A stretch of DNA of 64,000 nucleotides from Brevibacterium sp. XM4083 (GCF_006489205.2 NZ_VFYR02000001.1:420562-484561), one strand, 5' to 3'. Counted from the first letter of the stretch, positions 23,084 to 33,781 are shown. Numbers and translations: made by a program. The notes: generated by a model from the sequence alone, not told the origin.

Positions 23084-23172
23084 CTGGTCATCATTTGCCT
23101 GCAGGTGGCCGTGCGCGGTCTGCAGTTCAACCGGGATGTCTTGAACGCAGCCGTTCGAGCCCCGCCCAACGC

Positions 23173-24900
23173 TCACCGTGCCTGCATCCGCCACCACAGC
23201 AGGGCGACGTGGAGAGCGGTGCGTGACTCGGCGTCGTCGAGGGAGACGCCGAGGCGCTCCTCGAGTTTCGCCAGCCGCGCGTAGAGGGCGGGGCGAGAGA
23301 GGAATCCTGCCCGCGCGAGCGCCGACTTGTTGCCGCCGTGGGTGAGGGCGAGGTCGAGGAAATCGAGCATCTGTTCATCCCCGTCGAGCAGCGGCCCGAG
23401 CTCGCCCTCGGCGAAGGCCCGCAGGCGCGGGTCCTCACCGAGCACGGCGAGCAGACCGCGCAGCCGCACATCGGCGGAACGGTAGAAGAGCCGCTCGCGG
23501 ACCTCGAGCGTCGAGGCCGCCTCGGCGACCTGCGCGGCAGTGGGGAGTCTGCCGATGGCCGCGATGAGCGACACGTCGCTGCGTCCGACGCCCACGGTCC
23601 ACGTGACATCGAGGTCGGGCAGCGCGGAGAACACGCGGTCGAGGACCTTCGTCTCGTCGCGACGGCCGGGCAGCGCGAGGATGAGGCCGAACGAACCCGA
23701 CTGCAGCTGGGCGGAGACGACGGCGAGGTCGGCCCGGGCGGCCGCCTCGGTGACCTCCGTGATGACAGCGCGCTCCCAGAGCTGAATCCGCGTCGGATCG
23801 GCCGCCGGATCGTGGTCGATGCGCACGACGACCGGAACGAGACGAGCCCCGGCGGGCGGATCGAAGCCGAGCGATCGCGCACGAACCCGCACCTCACCTT
23901 CGTCGTCGTGGCGCGCATCGAGGATGTCCCGGACGAAACCGCTCTGCGCCTGCAGGACGAGGTCACGCTCATCGCGTTCGGCCATCCGGGTGAGCGTGAG
24001 CGCCTGGGCGGCGCGCTCGACGATCTGTTCGACATCCGGCACAGCGGTGCGCGTGATACCCGGCACGACGAGACGGCCCCAGCGGCGGGCGCGCAGGCCC
24101 ACGGGCAGGGAATGCCAACGGCGGTCGACGCCGAGGTGACCGCCGGGCACCGACGAACCCGCACCGAGGCGGCCGCCGGGCTCCACGCGGTCACGGCTCT
24201 CCGTGCGTCCCGCACCCGTCTCGACGACGAGATCCTTCCACTGGGCGGCAAGGGCCTCCGATCCGTCACCGGCATGCGCGAGCACCCGGTGACTGACGTC
24301 CTCGAGGATGACGGGGGCACCGAGGAGGGCGGCCGTGCGCGCGACGATCACCCCGACCTCGGCCCGCTCGAGACTGAGCTGGGTGTACGTCTCGTGGATC
24401 TCCCGGGCCCGTTCGAGACGGCCGAGCTGCAGACCGAGCAGCGCCCGATGCGCGAGTTCGGTGATGCGGACGAACTTGATCCGACGCCGCAGGCAGATGA
24501 CGGGCAGGCTCCGGCCTTCGGCGGCGGCGCGGAGCACCGCGACCGCGGCGTCATCAGGCGTCGAGTCGTCGTTGACGAGTTCGACGACGACTCCGGCGGC
24601 GCCGGCGTGCGCGAGCTGATCGAGGAACTGCGCCATCGCCGCAGCCGACCGGCGGAACGTCTGCGCCGTGGTGAGCACGAGCTCCCCGCCTTCGAGGAAC
24701 CGTTCGACCTCGGGCGCATCGGCGATGTGGATCCACCGGACCGGGCGGTCGAGACGCTCGCCACCGGAGAGGACCTCGGGACCGCCGGCGCGGATCTCCC
24801 CGAAGTCGAGCACGTCGGCGACGACGAGGCCACCGGCACGGTCGGCCTCCGCCGTCCCCGCGGTGTCCCTCGCGCCCTGTTCACCGCCATCGATCGTCAT
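23173..24900 (-). CDS. PucR-family transcriptional regulator
   Basis: 575 residues from ATG 24900 (MTIDGGEQ). The N-terminal PucR domain (about 25-150) contains RPVRWIHIADAPEVERFLEGGELVLTTAQTF. A GGDEF-like middle and the C-terminal PucR HTH (about 500-570) follow, the latter reading GNKSALARAGFLSRPALYARLAKLEERLGVSLDDAESRTALHVAL. Such activators respond to purine or amino-acid catabolites and usually control adjacent genes. It is divergent from a semialdehyde dehydrogenase/aminotransferase pair and probably activates it. Three TGACAC repeats lie in the 116-base divergent interval. Confidence 0.88.
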   Translation of the reverse strand: MTIDGGEQGARDTAGTAEADRAGGLVVADVLDFGEIRAGGPEVLSGGERLDRPVRWIHIADAPEVERFLEGGELVLTTAQTFRRSAAAMAQFLDQLAHAGAAGVVVELVNDDSTPDDAAVAVLRAAAEGRSLPVICLRRRIKFVRITELAHRALLGLQLGRLERAREIHETYTQLSLERAEVGVIVARTAALLGAPVILEDVSHRVLAHAGDGSEALAAQWKDLVVETGAGRTESRDRVEPGGRLGAGSSVPGGHLGVDRRWHSLPVGLRARRWGRLVVPGITRTAVPDVEQIVERAAQALTLTRMAERDERDLVLQAQSGFVRDILDARHDDEGEVRVRARSLGFDPPAGARLVPVVVRIDHDPAADPTRIQLWERAVITEVTEAAARADLAVVSAQLQSGSFGLILALPGRRDETKVLDRVFSALPDLDVTWTVGVGRSDVSLIAAIGRLPTAAQVAEAASTLEVRERLFYRSADVRLRGLLAVLGEDPRLRAFAEGELGPLLDGDEQMLDFLDLALTHGGNKSALARAGFLSRPALYARLAKLEERLGVSLDDAESRTALHVALLWWRMQAR

Positions 24901-24950
24901 TGACACAGTGTAAATCTGGCTTCGCCGATACTGACACTCTGACACTGACG
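24901..24950. promoter_or_regulatory. TGACAC repeat cluster in the PucR/mmsA divergent promoter
   Basis: TGACAC occurs at 24901, 24932 and 24940. The first belongs to the palindrome ACACAGTGT; the other two are 8 bases apart. A plausible binding region for the PucR regulator; proposed from pattern only. Confidence 0.4.
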
Positions 24951-25016
24951 TCGCAGCGCCTCGGCGACGAAGATGAGAAGACGCACCTCTGCCGTCGACG
25001 TCGAAGGAACCCCCTC

Positions 25017-26501
<1,485 letters not shown>

Positions 26502-26514
26502 CAAGGACACGACG

Positions 26515-27924
26515 ATGACGACGACCATCGACAGCGCAGACACCCCGACCACCCCCACCGAGGCGGCCCCCACCTCGGCGATCACCGCCGATCAGCTCGC
26601 CGCCGGGCGCCGCGCGTACGACCTCGATCGCCGGCACGTCTTCCACTCGTGGCAGGCACAGGGCACCTTCGACCCGATGACCGTCGTCGCGGCGGAGGGC
26701 TCGCACGTCTGGGACGGGGAGGGGCGGAAGCTCCTCGACTTCTCCTCGCAGCTGGTCAACACGAACATCGGACACCAGCATCCGACGGTCGTCGCCGCCG
26801 TCCAGGAGCAGGCGGCGCGGCTGTGCACGATCGCCCCGCAGCACGTCAACGACGCCCGCTCCGAGGCCGCGCGACTCATCGCCGAGCTCACCCCCGGCGA
26901 CCTCGACCACGTGTTCTTCACCAACGGCGGCGCCGACGCGAACGAGCACGCGATCCGCATGGCCCGCCTGCACACTGGTCGGACGAAGGTGCTCTCGGCC
27001 TACCGCAGCTACCACGGCGGCACGCAGCTCGCCGTCAACGTCACCGGCGACCCGCGGCGGTTCCCCAACGACTACTCGGCCGAAGGCGTCGTCCACTTCA
27101 TGCCCGCCTACCAGTACCGCTCGTACTTCGGGGCGACGACCGAGGCCGAGGAGACGGAGCGGGCGCTGCGCCACCTCGAGGACCTCATCGTCCTCGAGGG
27201 GCCGGCGAACATTGCCGCCCTCGTCCTCGAGACCGTGCCCGGCACCGCCGGCATCTACGGTCCGCCCGCCGGGTACCTCGAAGGGGTCCGCGAGCTCACC
27301 GCGAAGCACGGGATCGTCTACATCGCCGACGAGGTGATGGCCGGATTCGGGCGCACGGGCCGCTGGTTCGCCGTCGACCGCTGGGATGTCACCCCCGACC
27401 TCATCACGTTCGCGAAGGGGGTCAACTCCGGGTACGTGCCGCTCGGCGGGGTCGCGATCTCCGCCGCGATCGCCGAGACCTTCCGAGATCGCGCCTACCC
27501 CGGCGGGCTGACGTACTCGGGGCATCCGCTCGCGTGCGCGGCGGCCGTCGCGACGATCGGCGCGATGCGGGAGGAGGGGATGGTGGAGAATGCCGACCGC
27601 CTCGGCGCCGAGGTGATCGGACCGACCCTGCATGAGCTCGCGTCCCGGCATCCGTCCGTCGGCGATGTCCGCGGCATGGGCTGCTTCTGGGCCGTCGAAC
27701 TCGTCCGCAACCGCGAGACGAAGGAGCCGCTGGCCGCGTACGGCGGGAGCTCGCCGGAGATGAACGAGGTCATCGCCGCGCTCAAGGCCGGCGGGGTCCT
27801 CCCGTTCGCGAACTTCAACCGCATCCACATCGTCCCGCCGCTCAACACCCCGGACGCCGAGGTGCGCGCGGGCCTCGCGGTGCTCGAAGAGGCGCTCAGC
27901 ATCGCCGACCGGTACGTCGACTGA
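26515..27924 (+). CDS. Class III aminotransferase (omega-amino acid/beta-alanine type)
   Basis: 469 residues from ATG 26515, 7 bases after AAGGA. The PLP-dependent fold-type I pattern is clear: FFTNGGADANEHAIRMAR, YRSYHGGT, VLETVPGTAGIYGP, the metal/PLP aspartate in YIADEVMAGFGRTGRWFA, and the PLP-binding Lys in LITFAKGVNSGYVPLGG. It moves the terminal amino group of an omega-amino acid to pyruvate or 2-oxoglutarate. Pairing with malonate-semialdehyde dehydrogenase and a PucR regulator points to beta-alanine, perhaps from pyrimidine or polyamine breakdown. Exact donor not determinable. Confidence 0.87.
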   Translation: MTTTIDSADTPTTPTEAAPTSAITADQLAAGRRAYDLDRRHVFHSWQAQGTFDPMTVVAAEGSHVWDGEGRKLLDFSSQLVNTNIGHQHPTVVAAVQEQAARLCTIAPQHVNDARSEAARLIAELTPGDLDHVFFTNGGADANEHAIRMARLHTGRTKVLSAYRSYHGGTQLAVNVTGDPRRFPNDYSAEGVVHFMPAYQYRSYFGATTEAEETERALRHLEDLIVLEGPANIAALVLETVPGTAGIYGPPAGYLEGVRELTAKHGIVYIADEVMAGFGRTGRWFAVDRWDVTPDLITFAKGVNSGYVPLGGVAISAAIAETFRDRAYPGGLTYSGHPLACAAAVATIGAMREEGMVENADRLGAEVIGPTLHELASRHPSVGDVRGMGCFWAVELVRNRETKEPLAAYGGSSPEMNEVIAALKAGGVLPFANFNRIHIVPPLNTPDAEVRAGLAVLEEALSIADRYVD

Positions 27925-28264
27925 CCTGAGATGACGGCCTGCGCCGGGGTGGCACGGTCGAGATCACGCGGAGCCGCCTCGGCGAGGTCATCGGGGGCAC
28001 CCGGGCCGCTGCTCGGGGACGAGGTCGGCCGCCTCGGCGAGGTCGGGGCGACAACCTCCCTGGATGTGAAAGCTGATACAGTCGGACCGTTTGCTCTGCT
28101 GTTTCTCCAGTTGGGAGATGAACGCAGGGTGAACTGGGTGGCCAGGCGCTGAAAAGTGGGTGAAGTTCCGACTTCGGACGCTGTAGACTCGCACCTGGTT
28201 GAGCTCGCAGTCCGTCGGCTCGGCCGTCTCCCGTCCTCATAGTGTCTACATCCAAGGTCGCTGA
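27925..28264. other. Intergenic region before the phosphate transporter
   Basis: 340 bases. The left part keeps the high GC of the coding neighbour and repeats GCCTCGGCGAGGTC twice. The right part is less GC-rich and probably holds the pit promoter, but no convincing -35/-10 pair was found. No gene seen. Confidence 0.4.
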
Positions 28265-29737
28265 GTGGAAATCTTCTTCGTTGTCGTGCTCGTCGTCGCA
28301 CTGGCGCTCTTCTTCGACTTCACCAATGGCTTCCACGACACGGCCAATGCGATGGCGACGCCGATCGCCACCGGCGCGATCAAGCCGAAGGCCGCTGTCA
28401 CCCTCGCCGCGATCCTCAATCTCATCGGGGCCTTCCTCTCCACCGAGGTGGCGAAGACGATCTCCGGCGGGATCATCAGAGAGGGTAACGGGGGAGTCCA
28501 GATCACTCCCGAGTTCATCCTCGCCGGCCTCATCGGCGCGATCATCTGGAACATGGCGACGTGGCGCTTCGGGCTGCCGTCCTCGTCGTCGCACGCGCTC
28601 TTCGGCGGTCTCATCGGCGCGGCCATCGTCGGCGCGGGCGTGAACTCCGTCGACTTCGGCGTCTTCCTCTCCAAGGTCGTCATCCCCGCGATCGCCGCCC
28701 CGCTCATCGCCGGCATCAGCGCCTACATGTGCACGCGCCTGGCCTACTACATCACGCGGCGCAACGGTGACGGCCAGACCGCGCACCGGGCGCCGTTCAA
28801 GTACGGGCAGATCTTCAGCTCCTCGCTCGTCGCGCTCGCCCACGGCACGAACGACGCGCAGAAGACGATGGGCGTCATCACCCTCGTCCTCATCTCCGCG
28901 AACCTGCAGGAAGGCGGCACCGGTCCGCAGTTCTGGGTCATCGTCACGTGTGCGTTCGCGATCGCCTTCGGCACGTACGTGGGCGGCTGGCGCATCATCG
29001 ACACGCTCGGCACGAAGCTCACCACCGTCAAGCCCGCCCAGGGTCTGTCCGCCGAGACCTCGACGGCCGCGGCGATCCTCGCCTCCTCGCACCTCGGCTT
29101 CGCGCTGTCGACGACGCAGGTCGCCTCCGGGTCGGTGCTCGGGTCCGGGCTCGGTCGCAAGGGCGCCGACGTCCGCTGGTCGACGGCCGGGCGGATCGCC
29201 TCGGGGTGGCTGCTGACGATCCCGGCCGCCGGCATCGTCGGGGCCGCCGCCGCGGGCGTCGCGTACTTCGGTCTCTTCGGCGTCCTCGTCGACACGGCCG
29301 TGGCCGTCGCCGTCGTGCTGTGGATCTACCTCAGCTCGCGGCGGGCGAAGGAGACCGAGATCTCGAACTTCGACACCGTCGGCGAGGCGGTCAACGTCCG
29401 CGGTCGCAAGCGCAAACTTCGCCAGGACCGCAACCGCAAGCGCGCCGCGGCCAAGCGTGAGGCCCGCACCGAGGCGATGGAGAAGAAAGCGGCGGCGAAG
29501 CAGGCCCGCAAGGCGCAGGCACGACGCGGGAACGCAAGGAACGGCGGCCCGGGAAGCAATGGCGCGGGGAACGGCAGTGGCAGCGGTACCGGAGTCGGTG
29601 CTGACGGAGTCGGTGTCGGCGTGGCTGACGCAGGAGCGCGCGGCGCGGATCGAACCGACGGCACCGATGCCGCCGATCTGACCGGGGCTGATGCCATCGG
29701 CCGGGACGCTTCGAACGACAAGGGAGACGCGAAATGA
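28265..29737 (+). CDS. pit: PiT-family inorganic phosphate transporter
   Basis: 490 residues from a GTG start (GTG-GAA-ATC). The family motif near the N-terminus is DFTNGFHDTANAMATPIATGA; the second half has LVALAHGTNDAQKTMGV. About ten membrane helices. These carriers take up phosphate, often as a metal-phosphate complex, with protons. After the last helix (about residue 360) there is an unusual cytoplasmic tail of about 130 residues. It is first strongly basic and Ala-rich (KRKLRQDRNRKRAAAKR), then Gly/Asn- and Asp-rich, and presumably disordered. Its stop overlaps the following small gene. Confidence 0.9.
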   Translation: MEIFFVVVLVVALALFFDFTNGFHDTANAMATPIATGAIKPKAAVTLAAILNLIGAFLSTEVAKTISGGIIREGNGGVQITPEFILAGLIGAIIWNMATWRFGLPSSSSHALFGGLIGAAIVGAGVNSVDFGVFLSKVVIPAIAAPLIAGISAYMCTRLAYYITRRNGDGQTAHRAPFKYGQIFSSSLVALAHGTNDAQKTMGVITLVLISANLQEGGTGPQFWVIVTCAFAIAFGTYVGGWRIIDTLGTKLTTVKPAQGLSAETSTAAAILASSHLGFALSTTQVASGSVLGSGLGRKGADVRWSTAGRIASGWLLTIPAAGIVGAAAAGVAYFGLFGVLVDTAVAVAVVLWIYLSSRRAKETEISNFDTVGEAVNVRGRKRKLRQDRNRKRAAAKREARTEAMEKKAAAKQARKAQARRGNARNGGPGSNGAGNGSGSGTGVGADGVGVGVADAGARGADRTDGTDAADLTGADAIGRDASNDKGDAK

Positions 29738-29967
29738 TCGAATGGAGCTCCTTCGCCGTCGTCGCCATTGCGACGTGGGTGTCCTCGCTCGTCGTCATCG
29801 GACTGTTCTCGACTGCCGTGCGCATGCGCGCCGTGCACATCGACCAGATCGCGGAGGGCCATCCCAACCCGCTGCTCAAGCTCGGCTACTGGGCGGTCTT
29901 CGGGGTCTGCGGCCTCCTCGTCCTCTACGGCGTCTATCTCATCGTCCCGGCACTCAGCGGAAGCTGA
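29734..29967 (+). CDS. Small membrane protein coupled to pit
   Basis: 77 residues with two hydrophobic segments (about 5-27 and 52-72) separated by a short charged loop (RMRAVHIDQIAEGHPNP). The ATG overlaps the pit stop (ATGA), so it is translated with the transporter. It may be an accessory subunit or regulator of PiT; no family function known to me. Confidence 0.75.
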   Translation: MIEWSSFAVVAIATWVSSLVVIGLFSTAVRMRAVHIDQIAEGHPNPLLKLGYWAVFGVCGLLVLYGVYLIVPALSGS

Positions 29968-30260
29968 GCACACCGTCACCGAGGCGCCCCCGGCCGGGCC
30001 GCTGGCTCCTCAGAGGCCAAGTGCGCTCAGTTCGCCCACGCACGCCTCGCAACAGCACACACAACTAACAGCCGCACGCACAACCCACAGCGGCACGCAC
30101 TGCTCGTGGCTCGCCACCTCCTCGGTGGAGCGCTGAATGCTCCCCGTGCAGGCGGTGTTCATCGAGCTCCGAGTGCGGGACATCAATACGCGACTTCCGC
30201 TCCCACTCCGCTTGCCACCCGCTCCGTTCGCCGCCGCAGCGAACCTCGGGTGAATGTGAC

Positions 30261-30295
30261 GATCCCCCGACCACCTCGGCGGTGATCGGGGGATC
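30261..30295. terminator. Hairpin between convergent pit and pckG units
   Basis: GATCCCCCGA (30261-30270) pairs with TCGGGGGATC (30286-30295); with one C-A mismatch the stem extends through CACC/GGTG. No T-run follows on either strand. Sits downstream of pckG on the minus strand. The rest of the 387-base gap (29968-30354) shows no gene. Confidence 0.6.
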
Positions 30296-30354
30296 TGTCG
30301 GTTCAGGCGACGGCGAGGCCGAAGCGCTCAGCCGACGGCGTCAGGAGCTCAGCC

Positions 30355-32187
30355 TCAGGCGAGGCCCAGGTGCTTGCGGAGCTTGTCGACCTCGGCGCGG
30401 AGTTCGGCGGGAACCGAATCGCCGAGTTCGGCGTACCATTCCTCGATCGAGGCGAGCTCGGTCTCCCACTCCTCGGGCTTGATCGCGAGCGCCTTGCGCA
30501 GCTGCTCCTCGGTGAAGTCGAGTCCTTCGGTGTCGAGGCCGCCTTCGGCCGGGGTGAAGCCGAGCGGGGACTCAGCGGCGTCGACGGTGCCATTGACACG
30601 TTCGAAGACCCACTTGAGCACGCGCGAGTTCTCCGAGAAGCCGGGCCACAAGAACGAGTTGTCGTCGTCGCGACGGAACCAGTTGACGTAGAAGATCTTC
30701 GGCAGCTTCGCTCCGTCGGTCTGGCCGATGTTGAGCCAGTGCTGGAGGTAGTCGCCGACGTTGTAGCCGATGAACGGCCGCATCGCCATGGGATCGCGGC
30801 GGACGACGCCGACAGCGCCGGTCGCGGCAGCGGTGGTCTCCGAGGAGAGCACCGAGCCCATGAACACGCCGTGGTTCCAGTCGCGGGTCTCGGTGACGAG
30901 CGGCATCGTCGTCTTGCGGCGTCCGCCGAAGAGGATCGCCGAGATCGGCACACCGTTGGGGTTCTGCCACTCGGGCGCGAGCGTGGGCACGTTCGAGATC
31001 GGGGTGCAGAAGCGCGAGTTCGGGTGGGCGGCCGGGGTCTCCGAGTCCGGAGTCCAGTCGTTGCCGCGCCAGTCGGTGAGGTGCGCGGGCTTCTCGTCGG
31101 TCTTGCCCTCCCACCACACGTCGCCGTCGTCGGTGAGCGCCACGTTCGTGAAGATGTTGCCGCCGGCCTCGATCGCGTGCATCGCGGTCGGGTTCGTCGA
31201 GTAGCCGGTGCCCGGCGCCACGCCGAAGAGACCGAACTCGGGGTTGACGGCGTAGAGCTGGCCGTCTTCACCGAAGCGCATCCAGGCGATGTCGTCGCCG
31301 AGGGTCTCGGCCTTCCAACCGGGAATCGTCGGCTCGATCATCGCGAGGTTCGTCTTGCCGCAGGCCGATGGGAACGCCGCGGCGATGTACTTGACCTCGC
31401 CTTCCGGGTTCGTCAGCTTGAGGATGAGCATGTGCTCGGCCAGCCAGCCCTCGTCGTGGGCGATCGCCGAGGCGATGCGCAGCGCGTAGCACTTCTTGCC
31501 GAGCAGCGCGTTGCCGCCGTAGCCGGAGCCGAACGACCAGATCGAGCGCTCCTCCGGGAAATGGGTGATGTACTTCGTCGAGTTGTTCGGCCAGGCGACG
31601 TCCTCCTCGCCCTCGGCGAGCGGGGCGCCGACGGAGTGGACGCACTCGACGAAGCCCGCGTCCTGCGCGTCGATCGCATCGAGGGCGTACTTGCCCGAGC
31701 GAGCCATGATGAGCATGGAGAGCACGACGTAGGGCGAATCGGTGACCTCGATGCCGAACATCGGCTGGTCCGCCTCGGCGAGGCCCATGACGAACGGGAT
31801 GACGTACATCGTGCGTCCGCGCATCGAGCCCTCGAAGAGACCGTCCAACGTCTGCTTCATCTCGGCGGGGGCGACCCAGTTGTTGAGTGCGCCGGCATCC
31901 TTCTCATCGACCGAGCAGATGTAGGTGCGGTCCTCGACGCGGGCGACGTCCTCGGGGTCCGAGGCTGCGTAGTAGGAGTCCTTCGTGCCGGTGAGGGCCA
32001 CGAGCGTCCCGGCGTCGACGAGCTGCTGCGTGATGAGGGCCTTCTGGCCCTCGGAGCCGTCGATCCAGACGATGTCGTCGGGGGTCGTGAGGTGGGCGAT
32101 CCGGCTGACGAACGAGAGCACCTTCTCGTTCTTCGTCGGTGCGTTCTTCAGCTGGTCAGCGACGACGTCATGGTCGAGGACTGTCAT
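30355..32187 (-). CDS. pckG: Phosphoenolpyruvate carboxykinase (GTP)
   Basis: 610 residues, AGGAG before the ATG. GTP-type PEPCK features: the kinase-1a P-loop [23 protein letters not shown], the metal-binding [21 protein letters not shown], the PEP-binding RRKTTMPLV region and the [20 protein letters not shown] segment. It converts oxaloacetate and GTP to PEP and CO2, the first committed step of gluconeogenesis and, in Actinobacteria, an anaplerotic node. Length is normal for the family. The 500-base upstream interval contains three palindromic candidates, including a CRP/GlxR-like site, which suits a carbon-source-controlled gene. Confidence 0.96.
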   Translation of the reverse strand: MTVLDHDVVADQLKNAPTKNEKVLSFVSRIAHLTTPDDIVWIDGSEGQKALITQQLVDAGTLVALTGTKDSYYAASDPEDVARVEDRTYICSVDEKDAGALNNWVAPAEMKQTLDGLFEGSMRGRTMYVIPFVMGLAEADQPMFGIEVTDSPYVVLSMLIMARSGKYALDAIDAQDAGFVECVHSVGAPLAEGEEDVAWPNNSTKYITHFPEERSIWSFGSGYGGNALLGKKCYALRIASAIAHDEGWLAEHMLILKLTNPEGEVKYIAAAFPSACGKTNLAMIEPTIPGWKAETLGDDIAWMRFGEDGQLYAVNPEFGLFGVAPGTGYSTNPTAMHAIEAGGNIFTNVALTDDGDVWWEGKTDEKPAHLTDWRGNDWTPDSETPAAHPNSRFCTPISNVPTLAPEWQNPNGVPISAILFGGRRKTTMPLVTETRDWNHGVFMGSVLSSETTAAATGAVGVVRRDPMAMRPFIGYNVGDYLQHWLNIGQTDGAKLPKIFYVNWFRRDDDNSFLWPGFSENSRVLKWVFERVNGTVDAAESPLGFTPAEGGLDTEGLDFTEEQLRKALAIKPEEWETELASIEEWYAELGDSVPAELRAEVDKLRKHLGLA

Positions 32188-32240
32188 GAGTGGTCTCCTG
32201 GTCGATCGGGGTTTGACGACATTGGGGAGGATGTCGAGCG

Positions 32241-32256
32241 GTGGTTACACAACCAC
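32241..32256. promoter_or_regulatory. Perfect inverted repeat upstream of pckG
   Basis: GTGGTTACACAACCAC, 6-bp arms with a 4-base centre, 54 bases before the pckG ATG. Probably an operator close to the promoter; a transcript hairpin is the alternative. Confidence 0.5.
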
Positions 32257-32305
32257 GGTAGGGTGGCGGCAGAGGCGGACATCACCGGTTTTCGGCAACC
32301 GAAGA

Positions 32306-32321
32306 TGTGCATTGGGCCACA
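32306..32321. promoter_or_regulatory. CRP/GlxR-like site upstream of pckG
   Basis: TGTGCATTGGGCCACA fits TGTG-N8-CACA, the outline of CRP/GlxR sites in Actinobacteria. It centres about 126 bases upstream of the pckG start. Confidence 0.45.
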
Positions 32322-32632
32322 AAGACGGGGTCGCTGACGTGAATGCATCATTTGACCGACGTGTTTTTGCATAGCAATGACGGATAGTTGCAGATCCTGA
32401 CTTTCGTTGAAAATTGCATCACCGTTCACCTCGCCGAGGTTGTCCGCCCGCCCGTTTGTCCGGCGTTTCCCGCCGGTTGGGTCACTCGAGGGTCACGATT
32501 GCCAGCAGAATCGGTTCGCGGGGATCGACTGGTGTTCACAGGACGCTCGGCTCCGGGGATCCCGGGCGACGGCTCCCGCCGCTGCGCATCTCGAGCCCGG
32601 CGAAAACTGTGGCGAAGGGCACTGCCGGGGAT

Positions 32633-32662
32633 TTGAGGTCGGGTGAACATCCTGTGTATAGT
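32633..32662 (+). promoter_or_regulatory. Promoter of tRNA-Arg
   Basis: TTGAGG (32633-32638), an 18-base spacer and TATAGT (32657-32662), 34 bases before the mature tRNA; a good housekeeping-sigma promoter. Confidence 0.6.
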
Positions 32663-32696
32663 TGTTCGAGTTGCAGGGCGGAAGTCCGGTCGACAT

Positions 32697-32769
32697 GCGC
32701 CACTAGCTCAACGGATAGAGCATCTGACTACGGATCAGAAGGTTGGGGGTTCGAATCCCTCGTGGCGCA
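32697..32769 (+). tRNA. tRNA-Arg(ACG)
   Basis: 73 bases. The acceptor stem GCGCCAC pairs perfectly with GTGGCGC, discriminator A. D-arm GCTCAACGGATAGAGC; anticodon stem TCTGA/TCAGA with loop CTACGGA, anticodon ACG at 32730-32732 (A34 is expected to be inosine, reading CGN codons). The T-arm contains GTTCGAATC. No CCA encoded. Confidence 0.95.
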
Positions 32770-32774
32770 CCGCA

Positions 32775-32815
32775 GAAGGCCTCTCACCAGGAGAAAGATC
32801 CGGTGAGGGGCCTTC
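32775..32815 (+). terminator. Terminator hairpin after tRNA-Arg
   Basis: GAAGGCCTCTCACC (32775-32788) pairs with GGTGAGGGGCCTTC (32802-32815), a 14-bp stem with one wobble and a 13-base loop, five bases after the tRNA. Confidence 0.75.
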
Positions 32816-32949
32816 GTCGATTCCCTTGGCTGAAGCCGGATCAGCTCCATGGGGCGAACTCGATCAGCGGTTGCCCAGCAGCTAGATCGACGGCCAGGTC
32901 CTGAGCGACATGGAGGTGGAGTCACGGATGATGTGTTCACGGAGGCCGC

Positions 32950-33735
32950 ATGAGTGACGTCGACAGCCCGGAATCCTCGAGGCAGGTTCCGGCGACACTC
33001 GCCTCGACAATCCCCGTCGGCTTCGCACTGCCGGTCGATATCCTCGAGTTCACCGGTCCGGACCCCGAACCGATCTGGCTCAATGAGGCCGGGGGAGTGA
33101 CGGTGCGCTTCGACGGTGACACGGCGGGAGACGGCACCCGCCTCCGGTACCTCAAGCGCAACCCGTTGCCGAGCAGTGAGGATCTCGCGCTCGAGGGGGA
33201 GAAGCTCGAGTGGCTGACTGCCCGGCATCCCGCCCCGCGCGTCGTCGACTATGTCCGTCGAGGCGATGCCGAGTTCCTCATCACCGAGGCGATCCCCGGC
33301 GCCAACGCGGTCGCCGCCGTGAACACAGCGCGGGCGAACACCGCGATCGCGGCCATCGGCGAAGGCCTGCGCCGCCTTCACGAGCTGCCCGTCGACGACT
33401 GCCCGTGGACGTGGTCCGTCTCGGACCGACTGCAGACTGCCGAGGCCGAGCGGGCGAGCACTCTCGGCCCGGCCCCGGAGATCGACCGCCTCGTCGTCTG
33501 CCACGGCGACCCGTGTGCCCCGAACACCCTGCTCGATGCGACTGGCACGTTCGTCGGGCACGTCGATATGCAGCGCCTCGGCGTCGCCGACCGCTGGGCC
33601 GACCTCGCGGTGACGACGATGTCGTTCGGCTGGAACTACGACGAGTTCGACGAGGCGGTCTTCTGGGACGCCTACGGCATCGCCCCGGACGAGCCGAGGA
33701 TCCGGTACTACCGCGAGCTGTGGGACGCGGAGTAG
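32950..33735 (+). CDS. Aminoglycoside-phosphotransferase (APH) family kinase
   Basis: 261 residues. Small eukaryotic-protein-kinase-like fold: an N-lobe with RLRYLKRNP (ATP-binding Lys), a conserved Glu in LEGEKLEWL, the catalytic loop VVCHGDPCAPNTLLD (HGDxxxxN, catalytic Asp and Asn) and the metal-binding Asp in GHVDMQRLGVADRWADLA. The 'RLGVADRWADLA' ending is like APH(3') enzymes that phosphorylate kanamycin-type aminoglycosides. The protein is clearly a chromosomal member without mobile-element context, so an intrinsic or metabolic substrate is equally possible. The terminator of tRNA-Arg lies upstream, so it must have its own promoter. Confidence 0.82.
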   Translation: MSDVDSPESSRQVPATLASTIPVGFALPVDILEFTGPDPEPIWLNEAGGVTVRFDGDTAGDGTRLRYLKRNPLPSSEDLALEGEKLEWLTARHPAPRVVDYVRRGDAEFLITEAIPGANAVAAVNTARANTAIAAIGEGLRRLHELPVDDCPWTWSVSDRLQTAEAERASTLGPAPEIDRLVVCHGDPCAPNTLLDATGTFVGHVDMQRLGVADRWADLAVTTMSFGWNYDEFDEAVFWDAYGIAPDEPRIRYYRELWDAE

Positions 33736-33781
33736 GTCTGCCGCACACCGAGGCGGTCAGCCCGGTCCGTGCCGCGTCTCC

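Larger units (their letters stand above)
32188..32656. other. Regulatory interval upstream of pckG
   Basis: No gene is credible here. Working away from pckG it holds a perfect inverted repeat GTGGTT-ACAC-AACCAC (32241-32256), a CRP/GlxR-like TGTG-N8-CACA (32306-32321) and a second inverted repeat TTGC-ATA-GCAA (32367-32377) in an AT-richer stretch. The right end carries the tRNA-Arg promoter. Confidence 0.5.

Noticed and set aside
10100..23100. tRNA-Ser as attachment site for the lower-GC island
   Set aside because: No integrase, no copy of the tRNA 3' end near 23.1 kb, and a normal-GC efflux pump/TetR pair lies between the tRNA and the island.
24900..25016. N-terminal extension of mmsA from a TTG at 24900
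   Set aside because: The extension is Arg-rich and non-homologous-looking, and GAAGGA at 25003-25008 fixes ATG 25017.
30370..32337. 655-codon plus-strand frame opposite pckG
   Set aside because: Antisense shadow of an unmistakable PEPCK gene; the product shows no fold or motif.
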